Source: Treponema sp. (GTDB lineage: Bacteria > Spirochaetota > Spirochaetia > Treponematales > Treponemataceae). Taken from it: a stretch of DNA of 21,335 nucleotides. Shown one piece after another: positions 14,931 to 21,335 of the stretch. The translations under genes and the position numbers were made by a program. Location: the NCBI GenBank assembly GCA_016293005.1, contig JAEDFA010000035.1, forward strand, positions 1 through 21,335, written 5' to 3'. How positions within the stretch are numbered: the first letter of the stretch is position 1; each line of letters begins with the position of its first letter. The notes beneath the pieces are model-generated. The model saw only the letters and a program-made list of their open reading frames with translations. It did not search any database and was not told the origin of the DNA.

Positions 14931-16643
14931 ATGAGTAAGTCAGTTAACGGTTCTTTTGATGAACTTGTTGCAGGAATCAGTGCAGAAGAACGAAAAAATT
15001 TGCTTAATAAATTAAATCAAAATAAAGATGATATGCTTCCTGCTTTACATTCACAGGCTAAAGATGATGTAAAACCGTTAGAGATAAAACTTCGTTCAGA
15101 GTCGCTTTTTTACAGAATTTTATTATGGATAAAATCTTTGTTTCAAAAAAAGCGAGTTTCAGAATTATACAACGATGATTTAATTTCTCACCTTGCAAAG
15201 CAGATAAACAAAAAGCATCCTGGAACTCTTTTACATACGCATAAACTGATTCAATCTACTTTTTACGAACGACTTCGGGAATTAAAAACTGTTCAGGATT
15301 TTTTTAGTCCCTATTTTGTTTATGTAAATGAAAATCCCGGAAGTTTTTACATTTTTTTAAGTCTTTTTATAGTTCCGACTCTTTCAGAAAGAATAACAAA
15401 GCAGGCAGATCCTTATGTTAAATCTTTTGATTGTGAAGGAACTCTTGAAATCAGAAATTCTCTTTTAAAAAATCTCTCATCAGTTTTGAATAATCTTGAA
15501 GCAGAAGAAAAATCTCTCCTTTATTCTGCAGTTCGGTCTGTAAGCTGGCTTCAGCAGTTTTGTTCGATGCCATTAATTCATTTTATTGCGCAGTTTACGG
15601 CCATCGTTTCAGACAGTTATACTTGTCCTTATGTGAATGCCAGAGTTGATTTTGATGCGCTTGCAAGAATTATGGGGAATGCAAGTCCGATTCGTAACGA
15701 AGTTCTTGAATCTCTTTTTCTGTTTCCGTACAGGAATGCTTCTCAGGGGATAAATGTCGATGCAGATACAGAAAGAGCTTTGAATGAATTTTTGAATAAA
15801 TCTGTAACCTATTTTTCTATAATTAATTCATTCATTCAGGCTGTTCCTGTCAATTCTTTTGGGAAAGTTGTAAACGGTGATTATGAATGGCAGGTCCAAT
15901 CTTTTGGCGGTTCGGAAGACTGGCTTGTTCGATTTAAAGAAGAATGGAAAAAGATTTTCAACGAAAGATGGTCGTCATGGCTTCGTGACAAGAAAAAAGA
16001 AGAATTAAAGGCTTTATTGCAGGCAGAATTTTCAATCGAAAAATTTCCAGAACTCCCTTTCAGACCATGGCAGAATTTGTGGGGTGGCGTTCCTTTTCAT
16101 TGTGAAATGACGGCAGGATTTTTGGGCTGGTATGTTACTGAACGCTTTGAGAAATCTATCTGGCCAATCAGCACTCTTTTAATGGAAGGCGTTTTTTCAA
16201 ACAGTGATAATCGCAATGAACTTTCTCAGTATTTGAATGAACTTCAGGAAGTTGCGTTTACGATGAAAAATCTTGTTGAATCTCTTTCGCCAGCTGGCGC
16301 AATTGGAATTGTTTTTGACAAGATAGAAAGCGAACATTCAAGGTCGATGAAAAATCAGTCGCAGGTAAATAAAATGATTATGAATGCAGAAAGCACCGTA
16401 CGAAATTCAGGCTCAAGGTTCAGCATTGCATGTAAAAATATAGAAAAAGTTTTGCATGCCTGTGTTGATGATGAAAAAGTTCCAGGATACGACCCGGTGC
16501 AGAATTTTTCACATATAAAGGGCAGGGAAAATCATCAGTTCAAAGAAGAACTTTCAAAATCCAGAATGGAATTAAAATGCTGTTCAAGTATTTTAACAGA
16601 TATCGAACCGCTTGATTTACCTGTAAAAAATCATCGCCCATGA
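14931..16643 (+). CDS. Spirochaete-type protein of unknown function (570 residues)
   Basis: I do not recognise a function. It may belong to a spirochaete-restricted family of unknown function (possibly Pfam DUF5312), but I am unsure of that. There is no signal peptide. The N-terminus is charged and helical (DELVAGISAEERKNLLNKLN). At 58-74 lies an amphipathic, aromatic stretch (SLFYRILLWIKSLFQKK), and at about 138-150 a hydrophobic stretch (SFYIFLSLFIVPTL) that could touch a membrane. The centre is rich in Trp and Phe (WLVRFKEEWKKIFNERWSSW, FRPWQNLWGGVPFHCEM). The C-terminal 100 residues are helical and end with a CC pair. The protein is probably cytoplasmic or membrane-associated. It appears to be translated from a leaderless mRNA and overlaps the pgeF-like gene by 4 bases (ATGA), implying coupled expression. 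Confidence 0.8.
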   Translation: MSKSVNGSFDELVAGISAEERKNLLNKLNQNKDDMLPALHSQAKDDVKPLEIKLRSESLFYRILLWIKSLFQKKRVSELYNDDLISHLAKQINKKHPGTLLHTHKLIQSTFYERLRELKTVQDFFSPYFVYVNENPGSFYIFLSLFIVPTLSERITKQADPYVKSFDCEGTLEIRNSLLKNLSSVLNNLEAEEKSLLYSAVRSVSWLQQFCSMPLIHFIAQFTAIVSDSYTCPYVNARVDFDALARIMGNASPIRNEVLESLFLFPYRNASQGINVDADTERALNEFLNKSVTYFSIINSFIQAVPVNSFGKVVNGDYEWQVQSFGGSEDWLVRFKEEWKKIFNERWSSWLRDKKKEELKALLQAEFSIEKFPELPFRPWQNLWGGVPFHCEMTAGFLGWYVTERFEKSIWPISTLLMEGVFSNSDNRNELSQYLNELQEVAFTMKNLVESLSPAGAIGIVFDKIESEHSRSMKNQSQVNKMIMNAESTVRNSGSRFSIACKNIEKVLHACVDDEKVPGYDPVQNFSHIKGRENHQFKEELSKSRMELKCCSSILTDIEPLDLPVKNHRP

Positions 16644-17512
16644 AGTTTTTTGATAAAGTAAATAAAATTAAAATTTCATCTTCTCAAAAATTCGAACTTT
16701 TTCCGTTTTGCCGCAATTCAAAATTTTTAGAAGATTTTTCAATAAAATGGGGAATGACTTTTAAAAAAGCAGGTTCAATGCGTTTCAGTTGGAATGAAGA
16801 AAATCTTTTGCGTGATAAAATTCTTTTAGAAATTAGTGAAAAATATTTTGAGAAGCAGAAAAAATTTGTTCCTGTGGAATTAAAACATTCAAAGGAAGTT
16901 TTAAAAGTTTTTCTTGAAGATGACTCAAAAAATATTATAAAAGACGGAATTTTAACTTCTTCTAAAGACTTAGTTCCTGTTATAACTTGTGCAGACTGTG
17001 TTCCGATTTTTTTCTGCGATGTGAAAAATAATGTTTTTGGAGTTGTTCATTCAGGCTGGAAGGGAACAGGCATAATTGAGAATGCTTTAAAAATTCTGCA
17101 TGATGATTTTTCTTCAGAATTCTCTGATATTCTCATTGCGATTGGTCCTCATATTCAAAAATGCTGTTATACGGTTCAGGAAGAACGCGCTCTTTTTTTC
17201 AGAGAGAATTTTGGTGAAAATTGCGTTTCTCTTTTAACAGAAAATGAAAAAAACTCTCTTTCTACAAAAGACTGGAAAAACGAAGGCAAAAATCTTTTTT
17301 CGTTAAGTCTTTTAAATGCAAATCTTTTTATTCTTGAAAAAAATGGTATAAAACCTGAAAATGTTTTAATCTGTGAAAATTGTACTTGCTGCGAAGAAAT
17401 GTTTGGTTCTAACCGAAGGGAAACTCTTTTAATTGAAAAAGAAAAGAAAGATTTTGACAGAACAAAATCTTTTACGGTCCAGGCAGCGTTTACTGTAAAT
17501 CTTTCTGTCTGA
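16640..17512 (+). CDS. pgeF: PgeF/YfiH family protein (laccase-domain, purine nucleoside phosphorylase-like)
   Basis: This family was long annotated as polyphenol oxidase or laccase domain. Members have been linked to purine nucleoside phosphorolysis and to correct peptidoglycan precursor composition (PgeF). The core motif is VITCADCVPIFFCD, followed by VVHSGWKGTG and later IAIGPHIQKCCYTV, matching the family's TADCxPv, HAGWRG and GPxIxxxxYxV blocks. Likely zinc ligands are His83 (ELKHSKEV), Cys120 and His137, with spacing very close to the His/Cys/His set of E. coli YfiH. The N-terminal 70 residues are more divergent than usual. Total length is 290 residues, slightly long for the family. The start overlaps the stop of the unknown upstream gene by ATGA, and no independent promoter is seen. 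Confidence 0.88.
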   Translation: MKFFDKVNKIKISSSQKFELFPFCRNSKFLEDFSIKWGMTFKKAGSMRFSWNEENLLRDKILLEISEKYFEKQKKFVPVELKHSKEVLKVFLEDDSKNIIKDGILTSSKDLVPVITCADCVPIFFCDVKNNVFGVVHSGWKGTGIIENALKILHDDFSSEFSDILIAIGPHIQKCCYTVQEERALFFRENFGENCVSLLTENEKNSLSTKDWKNEGKNLFSLSLLNANLFILEKNGIKPENVLICENCTCCEEMFGSNRRETLLIEKEKKDFDRTKSFTVQAAFTVNLSV

Positions 17513-17581
17513 TTTTTAATCTGAGTTTCTAAAATTGTGATTTTTCCTCTCTTTTCTATATATAAAAAAAAGAAAATTTGT

Positions 17582-17633
17582 TATAATAAAAAGCGATTTT
17601 CAAACTTCTAAAATAATTGGAAGTCTATTTGAA
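17582..17633 (+). promoter_or_regulatory. argS upstream region: -10 box and leader hairpin
   Basis: TATAAT at 17582-17587 is a perfect -10 box, but no good -35 hexamer lies 16-18 bases upstream. The leader of about 65 bases contains an imperfect hairpin: TTCAAACTTC (17599-17608) pairs with GAAG (17620-17623) and TTTGAA (17628-17633) with a four-base bulge. It shows no T-box features. The rest of the 146-base gap from 17513 is plain AT-rich sequence without a clear terminator for the upstream gene. Confidence 0.4.
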
Positions 17634-17658
17634 TTTTTATTATTTATGGTGGAATTTT

Positions 17659-19497
17659 ATGTCTGATGTAAAAAATCTTATGAGAATTGTTGTTTCTTCT
17701 GCTTTGAATGAACTTATAAAATCTAAAGGAGGAGAGTGTATTTTACCTGAAAATGTTGCAGTTGAAACTCCTCCAAATTCCCAAATGGGTGATTTAGGCT
17801 CTCCGATGTTCGCTTTTGCAAAGTCATTAAAGACTTCTCCACAGTCTATTGCTTCAGAAGTTTTAAAAATTATAAACGAAAAACAGAGTTTTGATGGTGT
17901 TTCTGTTTCTTCGGTTGGAGAATTTCTTGCAGTTGGACCTTATGTAAATGTAAAACTTAACAAAGGAGATGCTTCTTCACAGATTCTAAAAAAAATCTAT
18001 GAACAAAAAGAAGAATACGGAAGTTTTAATTCAGAAGGAAAAAAGCCGCTTGCATCAAGAAAAGTAATGATAGAATTTTCTTCGCCGAATACTAATAAAC
18101 CGCTCCATTTGGGTCATTTAAGAAACGATGCTTTAGGTGAATCTGTTTCAAGGATTTTAAAAAAGGCAGGTGCAGAAGTTTTTAAAGTTAATTTAATTAA
18201 CAATCGCGGAATTCATATCTGTAAATCAATGCTTGCATATAAACTTTTTCATGAAAAAAATGGGGACACTCCTTCTTCTTTAAATATGAAAGGTGACCAT
18301 TTTGCAGGTCAGTGTTATGTAGAATTTGACAGGTATTTAAAAGGTGAAAAAGATAAGATAGAAACTGCTCATCCTGAAGCAAATCAGATTGCAGAAGAAA
18401 TGCTTGTAAAATGGGAACAGGGTGACAGTGAAACTAGAGCATTGTGGCAAAAAATGAATGAATGGACTTTTTCCGGGTTACAGGAAACATACAAAAGAAC
18501 TGGAATCAGTTTTGATAAATTTTATTTTGAAAGCGAAACTTATTTAAAAGGAAAAGATGAAATTTTAAAAGGTCTTGAAAAAGGCATTTTCTTCAAAGCC
18601 GAAGATGGTTCTGTTCGAATCGATGTTACGGATGTTGTCGGAAAAGGAAAGGACGAAGATTCTCATGAAAAAGTTCTTCTAAGAAAAGACGGAACTTCAG
18701 TTTACATCACTCAGGATATTGGAACTGCGATAAGCCGCCACGATGACTGGGCGTTTAATCAGCTTGTATATGTTGTTGCAAGTGAACAGAATTATCATTT
18801 TAAGATTCTTTTTTACATTCTTAAAAAACTCGGTTTTGATTGGGCTGACAAACTTTATCATTTAAGTTATGGCCTTGTAAATCTTCCGAGTGGCAGAATG
18901 AAAAGCCGTGAAGGAACTGTAGTTGATGCAGATGATCTTCTTGATTCTCTTCACAAAGATGCCCTTGAAGCGATTAAAGAAAAAGGGCGGGACTGTGAAG
19001 TTACAAATGCTGATGAAGTTGCAGAAAAAGTTGCTCTTGCCGCAATTCATTATTATCTTCTTCAGGGAACGCCGTCAAAAGACATGCTTTTTAATCCGGA
19101 AGAAAGTTTAAGTTTCAACGGAAATACAGGTCCTTATCTTCAGTATGTCGGTGCAAGGATAAATTCAATTCTTGAAAAAGCCTCGTCAAGCGGTTTAAAA
19201 TCAGAAAATCACGATACAACGCTTTTAAAATCTAGCGAAGAATGGGATTTAATAAAGGCTCTTGGAGATTTTCCTGTAATTGTTCAAAAAAGTGCCGAAA
19301 ACCTTGATCCGAGCATTATGACATCTTATCTTTATGATGTAAGTAAGCTTTTTAGCAAATTTTATCAGACTTGTTCTATTCTTAATGCAGAAAATAAACA
19401 GCTTGCTTCCAGTCGCCTTTACCTTGTTGAATGTACCCTTCAGGTTATGAAAAATGCGATGGAATTAGTTTTAGTTCCGTTCCTTGAAAAAATGTAG
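17659..19497 (+). CDS. argS: Arginyl-tRNA synthetase
   Basis: This class I enzyme charges tRNA-Arg with arginine. The frame extends upstream to a TTG at 17617, but the ATG at 17659 has a GGTGGA ribosome site (17649-17654) and gives the expected N-terminus, so 612 residues are called. The N-terminal Arg-tRNA additional domain spans about residues 1-110 (PPNSQMGDLGSPMFAFAKSL). The HIGH-like motif is HLGH at 150-153 within SSPNTNKPLHLGHLRND. The KMSK-equivalent is GRMKSREGTVVDADDLLD from residue 412, and the DALR anticodon-binding domain covers about the last 120 residues. This SPNTNKP...MKSREG type is shared, as far as I recall, with Bacteroidetes and other spirochaetes. The next gene starts 5 bases downstream. 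Confidence 0.96.
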   Translation: MSDVKNLMRIVVSSALNELIKSKGGECILPENVAVETPPNSQMGDLGSPMFAFAKSLKTSPQSIASEVLKIINEKQSFDGVSVSSVGEFLAVGPYVNVKLNKGDASSQILKKIYEQKEEYGSFNSEGKKPLASRKVMIEFSSPNTNKPLHLGHLRNDALGESVSRILKKAGAEVFKVNLINNRGIHICKSMLAYKLFHEKNGDTPSSLNMKGDHFAGQCYVEFDRYLKGEKDKIETAHPEANQIAEEMLVKWEQGDSETRALWQKMNEWTFSGLQETYKRTGISFDKFYFESETYLKGKDEILKGLEKGIFFKAEDGSVRIDVTDVVGKGKDEDSHEKVLLRKDGTSVYITQDIGTAISRHDDWAFNQLVYVVASEQNYHFKILFYILKKLGFDWADKLYHLSYGLVNLPSGRMKSREGTVVDADDLLDSLHKDALEAIKEKGRDCEVTNADEVAEKVALAAIHYYLLQGTPSKDMLFNPEESLSFNGNTGPYLQYVGARINSILEKASSSGLKSENHDTTLLKSSEEWDLIKALGDFPVIVQKSAENLDPSIMTSYLYDVSKLFSKFYQTCSILNAENKQLASSRLYLVECTLQVMKNAMELVLVPFLEKM

Positions 19498-19502
19498 GTA
19501 AT

Positions 19503-21320
19503 ATGAAAAATTTTTGCCGCTTTTTTTCAATTTTTTTTCTCTTTTTTTTAATTTCTTGTTCGCCTAAAGAAATGACGCTTTTAGAAATTGAAGAATATTT
19601 AAGAAGTTCAAATTCCCAGTTAATCCGTTCTTCTGTTTCAAAGCCATGGAAAAATCAAAAAATCGTTCCTGGGAAAGTGAAGGGAATCTGGTATGATACG
19701 ATTTTAGCCGACCCAAAAACTTTCAATCAGCTTATTGCAGAACGGGACGGTTCGAGTGCGGCAATTCTTGATAATGTTCTTGACTGCCTTGTAGATTACG
19801 ACATGGAAAATAAAAAATGGTTTTCGCGCCTTGCAGATTTTGAAATTGAAACAGATGAAAAAAACGACACGCTTACAGTTCATTATACAATAAAAGAGGG
19901 AATCGTCTGGTCGTATTACAATTCAGATAAGAAAATTCCTGTTACAAGCGACGATTTTGTTTTCTGGTATAACGAAATTGCCGGTGACAGTCGTTTTAAT
20001 TCAAGTGGTTTTAGTGGGCAATGGATTTCTATGAGTGATGGAAGCGTAAAACGGGTTGAATGTGTAAAAATTGACGAGCGGCGTTTCGATTTTATTTTCC
20101 CAAGAATTATAGCAGAACCGCTTCTTTCAACAAATATGAATCTTTGTCCGTCATTTCTGTATAAAAAGGCAAAAGAAGAAGGTGGTGTTGAAGGCGTAAA
20201 AAATCTTTTTCCTGTAAACTGCGATGTAAAACAAATTCCAAGCTGTGGAAAATGGTTTATAACAGAATACATTCCTTCGCAGCGTCTTGTCCTTGAAAGA
20301 AATCCGTCTTATTGGGAAAAAGATTCTGAAAATGTTTCTATTCCGTATGTTGAAAAAAAAGTTTTTCAAATTACTGGTGATATGAGTACCGATTTTCTTC
20401 TTTTCAGAGAAGGAAAGACTGAAGTTTTTATGCCGCGTCCTGAAGAAATAAGCGATGTCGTGAAAAATCAAAAAGATGATTATACGGTTTTCAATTCAGA
20501 AGGTTCAATGTCTGCGTCTTTGTGGAGTTTTAATCAGAATCCGATAAATAAAAATCAGAAATTTTATAAATGGTTCTGCACAAAAGAATTTCGTCAGGCG
20601 ATGAGTTCGCTTTTAAATCGAGAAAGAATTATCGATCAGGCGTATCGCGGACTTGCTTCTGCAAAGTACGATTTTTTCCCTGAAATAAATCCATACTACA
20701 ATCCGGAAATTACTTTAAAATACAGGTATGACCTTGAAAAAGCAGAAAATCTTCTTTTGTCAGCAGGTTTTAAAAGAACTCAAGACGGCGTAATGCGCGA
20801 CAGTGATGGCTTTGTAGTTGAATTTGATGTTACGATTCCGTCGTCAAACACAGTATTTAATGATATTGCGCTTATTATAAGTGATGAATGTTCAAAAGTC
20901 GGAATTAAAGTGAATGTAAGACAGGTTGATTTTCAGAAAATTATTGAAATGCTTACTTCAACTTATGACTGGCAGTCTGTTTTAATCGGTCTTGGTTCAA
21001 ACGCTTTCCCAACTCAGGGAAGCAATGTGTGGCCGTCTAGCGGAAACCTTCACTTGTGGTATCCTTTGCAAAAAATGCCTCAAACAGAATGGGAAGCAAG
21101 AATCGATTATCTTTATAACGAAGGAAGTTTTACTCTTGAAAGGGAAAAAGCTTTTGTTATATGGAACGAATATCAGAGAATTATTCTTGAACAGTGCCCG
21201 GTAATATATCTATTAAGACCGAAAAGTTTTGTTGCAATGAGAAACCGCTGGGATTTTTCAAATGTTTATTTTGACAATATGAACGGTCTTAAAATAGATT
21301 TTGTTTTCTTAAAAGACTAA
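19503..21320 (+). CDS. Oligopeptide-binding-like ABC lipoprotein (SBP family 5)
   Basis: A 605-residue extracytoplasmic solute-binding protein of the OppA/DppA group. The signal peptide ends with the lipobox LISC (Cys19). Family-5 landmarks are: GSSAAILDNVLDCLVDYDME near residue 80-100, TVHYTIKEGIVWSYYNSDKK and PVTSDDFVFWYNEI (the usual 'W.DG.p.tA.Dv.f' block), WFITEYIPSQRLVLERNPSY, EFRQAMSSLLNRERIIDQAY, and LEKAENLLLSAGFKR. The C-terminal end, CPVIYLLRPKSFVAMRNRWD, also fits. Ligands are probably peptides but cannot be read from sequence. The ATG lies 5 bases after the argS stop with only AGG as ribosome site, so expression may depend on argS translation. No Opp permease or ATPase is in the window; they could follow beyond 21335. 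Confidence 0.9.
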   Translation: MKNFCRFFSIFFLFFLISCSPKEMTLLEIEEYLRSSNSQLIRSSVSKPWKNQKIVPGKVKGIWYDTILADPKTFNQLIAERDGSSAAILDNVLDCLVDYDMENKKWFSRLADFEIETDEKNDTLTVHYTIKEGIVWSYYNSDKKIPVTSDDFVFWYNEIAGDSRFNSSGFSGQWISMSDGSVKRVECVKIDERRFDFIFPRIIAEPLLSTNMNLCPSFLYKKAKEEGGVEGVKNLFPVNCDVKQIPSCGKWFITEYIPSQRLVLERNPSYWEKDSENVSIPYVEKKVFQITGDMSTDFLLFREGKTEVFMPRPEEISDVVKNQKDDYTVFNSEGSMSASLWSFNQNPINKNQKFYKWFCTKEFRQAMSSLLNRERIIDQAYRGLASAKYDFFPEINPYYNPEITLKYRYDLEKAENLLLSAGFKRTQDGVMRDSDGFVVEFDVTIPSSNTVFNDIALIISDECSKVGIKVNVRQVDFQKIIEMLTSTYDWQSVLIGLGSNAFPTQGSNVWPSSGNLHLWYPLQKMPQTEWEARIDYLYNEGSFTLEREKAFVIWNEYQRIILEQCPVIYLLRPKSFVAMRNRWDFSNVYFDNMNGLKIDFVFLKD

Positions 21321-21335
21321 TTTTAGATGTAAGAA

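Noticed and set aside
17617..17658. TTG start giving ArgS 14 more residues
   Set aside because: It has no ribosome site and falls in the leader hairpin. The ATG at 17659 has GGTGGA and fits the family N-terminus.
17594..17658. A T-box or other riboswitch in the argS leader
   Set aside because: The leader is only about 65 bases, with one weak hairpin, no T-box sequence and no terminator. T-boxes are also mainly a Gram-positive feature.
19916..20471. Two overlapping minus-strand frames (118 and 106 residues) in the peptide-binding protein gene
   Set aside because: Both are antisense to a convincing gene and have compositions typical of out-of-frame translation.
1..21335. CRISPR array, insertion sequence, phage, toxin-antitoxin or tRNA gene
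   Set aside because: No spaced direct repeats, transposase, integrase or terminal repeats, and no cloverleaf-like sequence were seen in the gaps. All gaps are under 160 bases and accounted for.

Overview
The window looks like a piece of a host-associated spirochaete chromosome, most likely a Treponema. It is strongly AT-rich. It holds several short-signal lipoproteins with Ser/Gly-Cys lipoboxes, a periplasmic lytic transglycosylase plus OmpA cassette with no cell-wall polymer genes, a yajC-secD-secF operon, and an arginyl-tRNA synthetase of the 'SPNTNKPLHLGHLRN' type. This assignment is inference from protein style; there is no rRNA or other marker here. No tRNA, rRNA, insertion sequence, CRISPR array or phage gene was seen, and no gene-free stretch reaches 300 bases.

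Layout. (1) 1-1749: the 3' part of an OpgB/MdoB-like membrane phosphoglycerol transferase. Its reading frame is open to the left edge, so the true start lies outside. It is more AT-rich and more TTA-biased than the rest. (2) 1847-5749: a carbohydrate ABC importer made of a solute-binding lipoprotein, a terminator/attenuator hairpin and two MalF/MalG-type permeases. The ATPase is missing. The first permease has a very large external loop at the place where MalF carries its P2 loop. A near-perfect sigma-70 promoter with an inverted repeat in its spacer drives the operon. (3) 9052-5751, minus strand: a three-gene envelope cassette (lipoprotein, SLT/LysM transglycosylase, OmpA-domain protein) that ends one base from the importer operon. 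(4) 9139-11493: a small membrane protein and a TPR lipoprotein, divergent from the cassette across a palindromic shared promoter region. (5) 11552-14849: the yajC-secD-secF Sec accessory operon, with its own promoter and a strong terminator. (6) 14895-17512: a 570-residue protein of unknown function with an apparently leaderless promoter, overlapping a PgeF/YfiH (laccase-domain) gene by 4 bases. (7) 17582-21320: argS, followed 5 bases later by an oligopeptide-binding-like lipoprotein whose permeases would have to lie beyond the window.

Most of the window therefore serves the envelope: nutrient import, peptidoglycan handling and anchoring, protein export and membrane lipid or glycan decoration, with two housekeeping genes (pgeF and argS). 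I found no clear new defence or mobile system. The observations most worth following are the unknown 570-residue protein with its leaderless promoter, the enlarged permease loop, the expanded SecD head with its atypical SecF residues, the envelope cassette, and the two promoter palindromes.
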